Shown piece by piece: positions 1 through 7,846 of a stretch of 11,326 bases of DNA (positions are counted from its first letter, which is position 1; each line of letters starts with the position of its first letter). The DNA is from Oehlia diaphana. Lineage: Eukaryota; Glomeromycota; Glomeromycetes; Glomerales; Glomeraceae. The stretch spans positions 1-11,326 of the forward strand of contig QZLH01000258.1 in the NCBI GenBank assembly GCA_003833135.1, given 5' to 3'. The position numbers were made by a program, and so were the translations under genes. The notes beneath the pieces are model-generated. The model had not been told where the DNA came from, ran no database searches, and saw only the letters and a program-made list of their open reading frames with translations.

Positions 1-1
1 T

Positions 2-157
2 TCGGATGCGGTATATGGTAATTTATTATGTGATTTCGTTACATCCAGTGCAATTAATTATAAAAAAATCGGTTCTGTGAAACCTGGTTCAGTACAAACA
101 GTTTTCGGTACAAACAGGTTCATTATAACCAGTGGCGACTGTACTACTTTAACTTAA
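2..157 (+). CDS. 3' end of a gene entering from the left (probable last exon)
   Basis: An open frame of 51 codons runs from base 2 to a TAA at 155-157. The translation is balanced and protein-like (for example SAINYKKIGSVKPGSVQTV and FGTNRFIITSGDC), with two cysteines, at residues 10 and 47 of the visible part, that could pair in a secreted or extracellular domain. The base composition drops sharply right after the stop: the 157 bases before it are clearly GC-richer than the following several hundred, which are nearly all A and T. That coincidence of stop and composition edge is the main support, since 51 open codons alone could arise by chance in this DNA. No ATG or splice acceptor is visible because the window starts inside it. 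I do not recognise the family; the fragment is too short to assign a function. Confidence 0.5.
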   Translation, partial: SDAVYGNLLCDFVTSSAINYKKIGSVKPGSVQTVFGTNRFIITSGDCTTLT

Positions 158-1130
158 AATATTTCAAATCAATTTTATTATACATTATTTAATTTTAATA
201 TAATAATAATAAAAAAATATAAATTATTAATAATATTTGAAAAGTATTTTTATATATATATTTTTAATAATTTTATTTATTAAAACTTAATTTTATTTAT
301 TTAAATTCTAATATATAAATTAAAAATTATTATTTTATAATTTTTTATTTGAAGATTTAAAATTATTAGAATTTTAAAAGGTTTAAAATAGTATTATTAA
401 AATTATTTAAATCTTAATTTATAAAATTTATAATATTTAAATATTAATTAAGTAATATTAATAAAAGTTTTATATATTTTATTTATTATTTAAAATTTTA
501 AATTTATTATTTATTAATATTTGATGACTTAAATGCATATATATATTATGTAAAATATTATCTGAATAATTAAGAAATAGTATTTATAATAATATTTTAA
601 TAATTTGTAAAAATAAGTATATACAATGTATAATCTTTTAGCTATTAAAATACAAATAATATATAAAGTAAAGAAATATATAATTATTTTATAAATAAGT
701 TACCAAATAATAAATTATTAGGCAAGAATAGTACAAAAGATTGGATTATTAGTAATAAAGTCAAAGATTGTTCAATATATTTAACCTAAAATATAGGTAC
801 TAGTTAGTTTTAGATAAAAAAAAAAATAATAAAATTCAACTTTTTGTTTTTTTTAAAAAAATAAATATATTGTAATGTATTAAATATTAACAAAATAGTT
901 TTTTAAAAGCAATTAAGATTTTAAAATATTATAATGTTAATTTTGGCTTAATATATAATGAATTAATAAATCATATAAAAGTGAAAAAAGCGTTAATAAA
1001 TATATAACAATTATATTATAAATTGTATATAACATTTGTGTAATTATTTCCATTTTATTAAGTATTCTAAAAACAGAATTTTTTTTAATAAATAAATCCT
1101 ATTTATTGTACATTATATATTTAATTTTCT
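158..1130. other. A/T desert without recognisable genes
   Basis: From just after the stop at 157 to about 700 the sequence is almost entirely A and T, with short TTTAA, ATTAT and TATA words and no open frame of note. From 700 to 1130 it stays very AT-rich with a few mixed words. A T8 run followed directly by A7 lies at 847-861. This is probably intergenic sequence, with the beginning holding the 3' UTR and polyadenylation region of the gene ending at 157. I see no clean repeat unit. Confidence 0.6.
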
Positions 1131-2876
1131 AATGCTGAGAAGAGTATCTATTGCTGGTAGTAAACCATAATGTGCCAACGTAATAATTTATTGTATGATA
1201 TAGAGTTAACAAAATTTCCTTTTGGAAATCACGACCTGAATTATGTATTAGATAAAAAAATATAAAAATAACTCTTCAAGCCATTCAAAATCATCCAATC
1301 ATCCTTTGCCTCCTACTACTACCACCATTACTACTATTTGTATATTACAAAAGAATAATGATCACGTCATATGCCATGCAATAACAGAAGAAGAGATTAC
1401 TTTAAACCCTTATTGAAAATCTAAATCCTAGCAATGAAGTGATTTGAACAAAAAAAAATAATAATAATCCAATAAAATTAATAGAAATTGAGAATATCTA
1501 TTTATAATATAATTTCAATAAATTCTAATTTACCGTCATCATTACTAACTTAAATAGTACAAATTTTGATGATTAATTATTTTTCACAATCATACGATTT
1601 TTTTTTTTAAAAAAAAGTGGAAGGGATCCATAATGCACTGCTACCAATGTCACCGCCATCACCATCAACAACTCCACTATCACTATTACCAAACTTATCA
1701 TAACTACTAGCGCTACCGATACATCAGATACAGAAGGAAGGTAATCTACGTGTACAGTAAGTAGTTTACATAAAAAAAGTAATCTAGGTAATCCGAAAAA
1801 AAAAAATTAAAAAAGTTAGGCTAAACGAAAATAAATTCATGTAATATACACTACACACACAAAGGAAAAGGATGCCAACCTTACTCTCGTCAAAAAAAGA
1901 ATAAATTATGCAAAAAAAATTCGGGTAAATTTTTTGAATCATCTTATAAAGATTTTAATTATTAATCACTCAAGATGCAAGACGAAATCTAAAAATAAGA
2001 AATTAAGATTAGAAATGGAATGGAAGCAAAATAAATGAAAATACAACCAATTTTTACCTTGCAAACGCAGGGAATTATACTGAATAATAACTGTTAATAC
2101 TATAACAACCGATTTAAAAATATCAAGTACACTACGAGATAAATGAATAACTAATAAGTTAATTTACTTTCTACAAAATAAAATATTCATCACAAAGTCA
2201 TACAAAATTTACCTAAGTAAAACTTCCCAATGAGAGAAAAAAAAAATCTACAAATTACTAGAAAATCTTCAACCAATCTAACGCTAAATAAAAAAAAAAG
2301 AAGAATCATACAAGTATAGTTTGAAAATAATATTAAAGACAATGAATTTAATTTTGATTTTGCATTTTACATAAAAACTGATGGAATAACTACCATTATA
2401 AGTTTAGAAATCGTTTTTTTCCTCATTATCCACACATATTTCTTCGTTAAAATCATATATTCATCCCCATTTTTACGAAGAACTCTAAGAAAAAAAATTT
2501 GTTGCGAAATTATTAATCTAATGATGATTCTTATAAAAACATCTAAACTGGTAGTACAAGACTGCCAGATAATTCTCGTGCTACGATTATAGAGTAGACC
2601 CGAAGTGAATTATGTTTTTATATGAAAATTTATCGATTTTATGCTAAACCAAACATTTATTCTTATCGTGAATTTATACCAATAATGGTCATTATAGAGC
2701 ACAATTAGCAGGTGAGAATTATCCATTTCGGTTCCTTTGCAGCCTAACATCTTCCGTCGTACAATTTGCGATGTCGTACACATTTGCTGTATATTCAGTT
2801 ACATTCTACGATAACTATACATGTAATTTCTTTACTACAGAATAAATATAGAAATATCATTAAAAAATTTTCATTT
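1131..2876. other. Unassigned mixed-composition region
   Basis: No gene can be supported. Local islands of higher GC occur at about 1130-1420, 1620-1760 and 2540-2830. On the minus strand, 1608-1722 reads as a short Gly/Ser/Asp-rich frame (SDSGVVDGDGGDIGSS), and about 1301-1350 reads NSSNGGSSRRQ, but both overlap degenerate CAC/CAT/ACC trinucleotide runs that would produce such peptides without being genes. A T11A8 block sits at 1598-1616. Several frames of 20-30 codons are open on both strands in 2540-2830, which is within chance expectation. Diverged exons of an intron-rich gene cannot be excluded. Confidence 0.4.
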
Positions 2877-3546
2877 AGTTTTAAAATTTTGGAGGTGTTA
2901 ATATCGACTTATTATTAATAATCAAACACAAGAAATTGGCATACATTTACTCTTATTCTGGTGAGGGGAGGTTAGAACTAAGTTCAGTTTCTTCCGGACC
3001 TAGAACACTCATAAGACATATTCGTTTATACTTTTTAGTTTTTTCTAGTGGCAAGATCTATAGCTTATTGGAACGAGTTTGTGGTATAGCCGTTCTATTT
3101 TCACTTTATTTATTTTATTTGTTTTAAGTACAACATTAACGTTATTTTCGTTTATTCTCTTTTTAGGAAACTTCTCGGAATGGGTTTAAGGTAATATATT
3201 ATGGTCAACTTTATTTTGAAGTAATTTATTTTGTTAAACCCAACAAATAAACTTACTTTTCTTATTTCTTTTTTTCTTGATTCAGGATGTTCAATATTTT
3301 AATATTTTACCTCATTTTGGGTAGGATACTTGATTTTTATCTAATGTACAAGTTAGAATTCGACATAATGAACCTTTCGGTTAAATAAAAAACAATCTTC
3401 AAATCAAGGTAAACATGAAATTTATAGTCGTTATATCGAGTTCTGATTGTAATCTTTAATACAACCATTTTTTAACACGATCGAATATTAATTTTTAATA
3501 GGTTTGTGATGTAATTTATAAGTTAACTTTGAAAAAGACTGAACTT

Positions 3547-3616
3547 TGGCACTAAGGATTATGGCCCTACGGTCAAAATCCTGAAGGGAGCCTTATGTCG
3601 AAAGCCGTTGGTGCCC
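3547..3616. other. Compact GC-richer foldable insert in the left duplicate
   Basis: This stretch is far GC-richer than its surroundings and lacks a counterpart in the right copy of the duplication. It can fold as a small branched structure: GGCAC (3548-3552) pairs with GTGCC (3611-3615); AGGATT (3555-3560) pairs with AATCCT (3577-3582), enclosing GGCC (3563-3566) with GGTC (3571-3574, one G-T wobble); and AAGG (3584-3587) faces CCTT (3591-3594). It might be a short non-autonomous repeat, a structured RNA, or ancestral sequence lost from the other copy. It does not satisfy hammerhead, HDV-like or tRNA consensus by eye. Confidence 0.35.
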
Positions 3617-3920
3617 AGCAGAGAAAAGTATTGCTTCGAAGTTTTCGATAAATGTCTCTAATTTGTATTGAATGATCCTCAAAATATTTACTTAAGAGTA
3701 AGTTTTAATTCATTAGCAAACCAATACAAATTCGATAAAAATAAATTTATTGATCAAATTACATACTTTTTTATTAATAGAGTAACAGGAAAGATTATAA
3801 GTCATCAATAGATCTCTAATCGATACTTCATCGTTAAAATAAATTCATTGATCAAATTATTTTTTTATTAATAGAGATTATAAACCATTAATAGAAAAAT
3901 AATTCAAGGAATTAAATAAA

Positions 3921-3937
3921 AATAATAATAATAATAA
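3921..3937. repeat. (AAT)n microsatellite
   Basis: Five uninterrupted AAT units plus two bases, inside the left duplicated segment and without a matching tract at the same place in the right copy. A second short AAT run lies at about 3978-3990. Confidence 0.8.
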
Positions 3938-4391
3938 AAAAGGAAATAATTTGACACCAAAAATTAAAGTAATACCTAATAATAATAATATTGATAATAA
4001 AAATCTTAAAATTAAATGTGTGCATTTAAAATAAAGGGAGTACTAGATCGGCATAGCCGAGTCACTTGGTCAACGTTATTAAACTTGTTTCTGGTGTGTA
4101 GGGAATCACATTTGTGCACTGTATCAGCATCTCATCATAGGATTTCTACCCATGTGCGTTCGAAAGATGTTCTTAACAAGAAATGTCGATGATTTCGATT
4201 TGGAATATACAGTAAATATCAAAATTTTTTAACATATTTTCAGAGCGTAATTTTACCGAATTTAATTTCTAAGAACTAAAAATTAATTCGACATTTTTTT
4301 ATGTAGTCGTAGTAGCCGCAGCTTCAACGTGACAAAAATACCCGTTAAATGATTGTCGTGATTATATTTTGTATCACCCGGCAATTTATCG

Positions 4392-4487
4392 TTATATATT
4401 TATTTTCATATTAATCTCCTCATAACGGGTTTCAACTCTTACATAAGCTCTATCAATCTCCGAAGAGAAGAGTTGTCTTAGCGTCAT
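4392..4487 (-). CDS. Short conserved minus-strand ORF, left copy (possible first exon)
   Basis: An ATG at 4487-4485 opens a 31-codon frame beginning MTLRQLFSSEIDRAYVRV. The right duplicate has an ATG at the equivalent position (11199) opening MSKEALFTPEIDRTYESV. The two share the start and the pattern M....LF..EIDR.Y..V even though the DNA around them has diverged and the stop positions differ. This suggests the segment once carried the 5' end of a minus-strand gene. Beyond the shared 18 residues the two frames part company, so either a splice donor follows or the gene is decayed. No family is recognised. Chance conservation of one frame in a slowly diverging repeat is a real alternative. Confidence 0.3.
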   Translation of the reverse strand: MTLRQLFSSEIDRAYVRVETRYEEINMKINI

Positions 4488-4497
4488 TTGAATAACC

Positions 4498-4621
4498 TTT
4501 TTTTTTAAAAAAAAAAGGCTATTTGTTTTTAAAGATTATTTGTTTTCTTAAAAAAGTATTTGTTTTTTTTAAAAAAAAAAAAAATAAAAATTGATTTTAA
4601 AAAAAAAATTTTTTTTTTTTT
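4498..4621. repeat. Cluster of back-to-back T/A homopolymer blocks
   Basis: Starting at the right edge of the left duplicate are CC-T9-A10-GG (4496-4518), T8-A14 (4563-4584) and A10-T13 (4599-4621), separated by three variants of an ATTTGTTTT word. Each T-run/A-run junction is self-complementary. The right duplicate also ends in a long T tract, so the homopolymer border may belong to the duplicated unit. Confidence 0.8.
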
Positions 4622-4796
4622 ACATACAGTAGTACAAAAATTAAGTAAATATTTATTTATTTAAATATTTTTTCTTACCATTTCCCTTTTTAGTTAATAA
4701 GGTGTAACAATGAACACTAATTGATAATCATAAAACGCATTATCTATATTATCTATATTGTCATATGCAAAAAGAGTTTGGTGCGAGATGACGCTT

Positions 4797-4827
<31 letters not shown>

Positions 4828-5790
4828 TGTTTCCCACGCAAAAAAAAAAAAAGAACGTCAATGTTTTAATGTCTCAAATAATCCTAAATAATCTGTTGGA
4901 TATATTACGAAAATGCAGGGGTAACGCACAATATACAAATATCCGGATATCGGCATTTTTATAATTAGATTTTTTATACTTTATAAAAAAAAAAAAATGA
5001 TTGATGATGAGTAGAGCAATATTTAAATTAGATAATTAAATAATCCTTGAAACTTCCAAATTTGCTTTAACATTGAGATACTGTACGTGCACAATGACAA
5101 TTTAATATGCAAGACAATCTAGCGCGCATCTAATATATTGTGGCGTAATGAGAAATGAACTTCCAAATGTTAAATTATATTGCGTTATATGAATTAGATG
5201 ATATATGTGATTTTCATATTCATATGATCCAAATTAAGGTTTTCCCTTTAAAACCTTTTGTATCTCTATTGTTTGAATTTTGATAATCATTTTAACCTAA
5301 TTCGTTTTAGTGGATTTGAGGAACCCTCGTGGGAAAATTAAGCGAACGTATAATGTATTGTTCTCTTTGAAACATTTTAAAAATAGAAAGTGCAACTGAA
5401 GAATTTAAAATGAAAAATCTTTAACTTTGGTTAGGAGGAAATAGTAATGATTAATCGCTCTTAATCGATTAGTTAATTATTAATATTTTGATAAAGATTT
5501 TTACAATTATTTATTTATTTTTTTTTTTTTTTCTTCTCAAAATTAAGTCCGTTTTTAGTCAAAACGATTGTCAATTTCGGATCCGAATCAGTTTATTTAT
5601 TTATCAAAATGATGTCATTATATAATATAAATAATTCATAATCTCGCGTGGTGTGGCTTGAATGTTTAATATAATAAAATATATTCTAATATACTGTAAT
5701 TCATTATTTGGTAAATATACTTATATGCTGGGTTTATGTTTTCTTTGTTTGACAATTTAGTTATTAATCGGCGAACAATGATCAAGAAAG
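4622..5790. other. Intergenic stretch, no supported gene
   Basis: This AT-rich stretch has no open frame of useful length. It contains the T9A24 and A13 tracts at 4795-4852 and a T15 run at 5518-5532. One spot is exon-like: at 5288-5310 a CCTAATTC..TTTTAG sequence resembles a branch site and splice acceptor, and the following bases read GFEEPSWEN before a TAA at 5339-5341. No upstream exon could be joined to it. The last few hundred bases probably include the upstream control region of the gene starting at 5890. Confidence 0.5.
4795..4852. repeat. T9A24 plus A13 tracts
   Basis: Nine T are followed directly by 24 A (4795-4827), then a short GTTTCCCACGC spacer and 13 A (4840-4852). The flanks GACGC before and CGTC after are partly complementary, so the whole block of about 70 bases can fold back on itself. 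Confidence 0.8.
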
Positions 5791-5889
5791 ATATAAGAGA
5801 GCTTCTTTCTTTTTTTTTTTTCCTTCTTTTCTTTTAAACTTTTTTATCTTTCAAAATTTCTAAATTTTTCTGAAACTCCACTTTTCAAG
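5791..5889 (+). promoter_or_regulatory. Probable core promoter and pyrimidine-rich leader
   Basis: A TATAAG word at 5792-5797 lies about 95 bases before the chosen ATG, followed by a C/T-rich stretch (about 5801-5835) and an A/T leader ending TTTTCAAG just before the start codon. TATA-like word, pyrimidine tract and short leader is a common fungal arrangement. The transcription start is not determined by the sequence. Confidence 0.35.
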
Positions 5890-6042
5890 ATGTCTAATCA
5901 ATACCCTAAAACTTTTAAAACAGCTCAAAAATCAAAAAAACTCTTTGGTGGAACCCCTAAGCAAGAACAGTACGACACTATTTTATTTACTATTACTTTA
6001 AAAAAATAAAAATATTTTTAATATTTATTATTAATAATAATA

Positions 6043-6120
<78 letters not shown>

Positions 6121-7489
6121 ATATTTTAGTAAAATAAATGAGCAAGAAAAAATTAAAAATAAAGCAGGACCTGCCGCTGCTTCCTCCGGCCATGAAAAGG
6201 CACCTTCTAGCTCCATTGAAGGTGCTACAATCTATAATCCATCACTTGAAGTTCAAACACACGATAGTGACGACAGAAAGACATTCCTTCCCATCCCCAA
6301 TGACCAAGTACATGATTTTTCCTTGGAGGCGCGTGGTAAATTTGAATTTATTTGAAACTTCAGTTTTTTTTTTAATTAAAGAAACAATGTTTTATTAACC
6401 ATTTCTTCTTTTTTCATAGATTCAAGCCTAGAGAATTCCGGACTCTCTAGTCCATCTAATCAAAACGCCAGAATCACTTCAATTTTGAATGATCCTCAAA
6501 CATACGATAATGGTGACGGTCATCAAACTCATGATGGAAGGACATCCGCTACCATTCCAAATCCTCAATCGCATGATGGAAGGTCATCCGCTACCGTTCC
6601 AACTCCTCAAACGCATGATGGAAGGACATCCGCTACCATTCCAAATCCTCAATTGTATGATGGAAGGTTATCCGCTACCGTTCCAAATCCTCAAACGCAT
6701 GATGGAAGGACATCCGCTACCATTCCAAATCCTCAATTGTATGATGGAAGGTTATCCGCTACCGTTCCAAATCCTCAAACGCATGATGGAAGGACATCCG
6801 CTACCATTCCAAATCCTCAATTGTATGATGGAAGGTTATCCGCTACCGTTCCAAATCCTCAAACGCATGATGGAAGGTCATCCGTTACCATTCCAAATCC
6901 TCAATTGTATGATGGAAGGACATCCGCTACCATTCCAACTCCTCAAACGCATGATGGAATGACATCCGCTACCATTCCAACTCCTCAAACGCATGATGGA
7001 ATGACATCCGCTACCATTCCAAATCCTCAATTGTATGATGGAAGGACATCCGCTACCGTTCCAAATCCTCAATTGTATGATGGAAGGTTATCCGCTACCG
7101 TTCCAAATCCTCAAACGCATGATGGAAGGTCATCTGTTACCATTCCAAATCCTCAATTGTATGATGGAAGGTCATCCGCTACCATTCCAAATCCTCAAAC
7201 GCATAATGGAAGGCCATCTAATTATTACGCAAGAATCCCATCGATTTTGAATGACCCTCAAACGCATTCCCTCTCGCGTTACCCCTCTAATTATTATGCA
7301 AGAATCCCATCAATTTTGAATAATCCTCAAACCCTTCCATCACTCCAGTGGATCTTAAATAATACTAATGAAACCAATGATGGGATTCTTCCACCTATTT
7401 ACAATAATTCTACACCTCAACAAATTCATTTGCGTACCCTCGAGCCTGACCATGAGCCGGATGTACCAAAATTACAATTTCAGTTGTAA
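5890..7489 (+). CDS. Three-exon gene for a 451-residue tandem-repeat protein of unknown function
   Basis: Exons are 5890-5969, 6130-6335 and 6420-7489. Intron 1 runs GTACGA..ATATTTTAG and intron 2 GTAAAT..TTTCATAG; phases match at both joins (codon 27 = CA|T, codon 96 = G|AT) and each exon is open in the joined frame. The 1356 coding bases give 451 residues. Residues 1-26 start MSNQYPKTFKTAQKSKKLFG, basic with no signal peptide. Residues 41-95 are Pro/Ser/Asp-rich and contain VQTHDSDDR and IPNDQVHD, which resemble the later repeat. Residues 107-123 carry an ILNDPQT motif. Residues 132-355 are 16 copies of a 14-residue unit, (T/L)(H/Y)DGR.SAT(I/V)P(N/T)PQ. Residues 361-400 hold two more copies of the ILN(D/N)PQT motif, and the tail is acidic. 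There are no membrane segments. The protein is probably disordered or a repeat scaffold; I recognise no family. The stop codon overlaps a perfect donor (GTAAGT at 7486), so further exons are possible. The overlapping frame starting at 6138 is a shadow. Confidence 0.75.
6047..6116 (+). repeat. 70-base T run inside intron 1
   Basis: An uninterrupted T70 tract sits upstream of the acceptor ACTTATATTTTAG of the first intron (5970-6129) and makes up nearly half of it. It can act as an extended polypyrimidine tract. Its exact length in the assembly is uncertain because homopolymers this long are hard to sequence. Confidence 0.9.
6527..7198 (+). repeat. 42-bp coding minisatellite, 16 units
   Basis: Sixteen tandem 42-base units (14 codons each) start at 6527 and end at 7198; a degenerate 17th begins at 7199. 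Two unit classes alternate, one starting Thr-His (ACG CAT) and one Leu-Tyr (TTG TAT), making an 84-bp higher-order unit. The three dimers at 6611-6862 are identical, a sign of recent expansion. Units 11 and 12 (6947-7030) share a private GGAATG (Gly-Met) variant, and units 8-10 resemble units 14-16, suggesting a block duplication. Because 42 is divisible by three, copy-number changes leave the frame intact, and other frames and the minus strand are also open across parts of the array. Confidence 0.97.
7214..7333 (+). repeat. Two-copy 69-bp coding repeat after the minisatellite
   Basis: Two copies with a 69-base period encode the 17-residue block PSNYYARIPSILN(D/N)PQT at 7214-7264 and 7283-7333, separated by six codons. 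A diverged third copy, PSNQNARITSILNDPQT, lies before the array at 6452-6502. The 42-bp array therefore sits between copies of a longer unit, as if it expanded inside an older repeat domain. Confidence 0.9.
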
Positions 7490-7573
7490 GTAGAATCTTC
7501 AATCTAGTTCTTCGTAACATTATCTTAGATGTATTTTTTATGTCGTGATCTAAGAATTTCTCAAAAACATGTA

Positions 7574-7579
7574 AATAAA
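7574..7579 (+). terminator. Candidate polyadenylation signal (AATAAA)
   Basis: An AATAAA hexamer lies 85 bases after the stop at 7487-7489, and an A-rich stretch follows at about 7600-7614. The placement suits 3'-end formation of the repeat-protein gene, although AATAAA words are frequent by chance in this AT-rich DNA. Confidence 0.35.
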
Positions 7580-7747
7580 TCATTGAAGATATCATATAAA
7601 TAATAAAAAAAAAATGAATTCGAATTTAATCCAAGTGATTTAAACTATGAATTGTCACACACGTGCTAATTTAAGTAATATATTAATAATCTAAAATAAT
7701 GATTGTGATTTAAAAAACCAAATATTTTTTACCTTCAAAAGTATCAG

Positions 7748-7846
7748 CCGGACGAATCATTCGAATCAAATATCTCTGATCCACAAATTAAATTGTACCA
7801 ATCCGCGAAGACAATATTCTTTTTGTTCCACTTTAATGATACATAA
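7748..7846 (+). CDS. Possible alternative downstream exon of the repeat-protein gene
   Basis: A T-rich stretch ending ACCTTCAAAAGTATCAG (AG at 7746-7747) is followed by an open frame reading PDESFESNISDPQIKLYQ and on to a TAA at 7844-7846. The acidic composition and the SDPQ word resemble the NDPQ motif of the main protein. A perfect donor, GTAAGT, overlaps the main stop codon at 7486. Joining that donor to this acceptor, however, gives the neighbouring frame (also open, starting FRTNHSNQ, to about 7916) rather than this one. Either the donor is different, such as a weak in-phase GTACCA at 7463, or this is not an exon. It is recorded because it decides the true C-terminus. Confidence 0.2.
   Translation, partial: PDESFESNISDPQIKLYQSAKTIFFLFHFNDT

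Larger units (their letters stand above)
2877..4510 (+). repeat. Left copy of a diverged ~1.5 kb direct segmental duplication
   Basis: This segment matches 9736-11225 in the same order and orientation through many short blocks: AAATTGGCATAC at 2933 with 9778; ACGAGTTTGT near 3073 with 9891; TTTTGAAGTAATTT near 3214 with 10065; a pyrimidine tract ending in CAG or TAG then GAT (3284-3288 with 10138-10142); GAATGATCCTCA (3670 with 10319); GATCGG..AGC (4046 with 10552); TTTTCAGAGCG (near 4237 with 10795); and TCTATCAATCTCCG (near 4449 with 11162). Indels separate the blocks. The left copy has roughly 160 extra bases around 3480-3638. Splice-like signals are kept on both strands, so the ancestral unit was probably genic, but no intact reading frame remains. 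It could also be an old transposon family; no terminal repeats or target-site duplications are evident. Confidence 0.75.

Noticed and set aside
2936..3127. 63-codon plus-strand frame at the start of the left duplicate
   Set aside because: The equivalent region of the right duplicate has stops and indels breaking this frame, and the translation becomes Phe/Leu/Tyr-rich noise.
3547..3616. Hammerhead or HDV-like self-cleaving ribozyme
   Set aside because: CTGAAGG and CGAAA are present, but the CUGANGA core, stem II and the NUH cleavage position do not fit together, and no HDV-like double pseudoknot is seen.
4053..4167. Possible Pol III A box (TAGCCGAGTCACTTGG) and B box (GTTCGAAA)
   Set aside because: The spacing of about 100 bases is too long for a tRNA, the B box matches only its core, no acceptor stem forms, and the right duplicate does not keep either box.
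3690..4280. HMG-box (mating-type-like) gene on the minus strand of the duplicates
   Set aside because: Fragments such as FANELKLT and SAAPIYSLLNAHI loosely recall the end of an HMG box, but the diagnostic N-terminal motif and tryptophan positions are missing and the plus strand shows equally good splice signals.
6138..6398. 86-codon plus-strand frame over exon 2
   Set aside because: It is in a different frame from exon 3 and crosses the likely intron 2. The alternative frame is open from the acceptor at 6129, carries repeat-like motifs and joins in phase on both sides.
3670..6500. Shared word TTGAATGATCCTCAAA between the left duplicate (3668) and the main gene (6486)
   Set aside because: A 16-base match within an 11-kb AT-rich window is not improbable, and similarity does not extend beyond it, although all occurrences can be read as LNDPQ.
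6489..7250. Overlapping frames rich in MMEGHPLPFQIL and a minus-strand frame over the array
   Set aside because: These are by-products of a 42-bp unit divisible by three: if one unit lacks stops in a frame, the whole array does.
7410..7595. 61-codon minus-strand frame overlapping the 3' end of the main gene
   Set aside because: It lies antisense to the well-supported exon 3 and has no motif or splice support.
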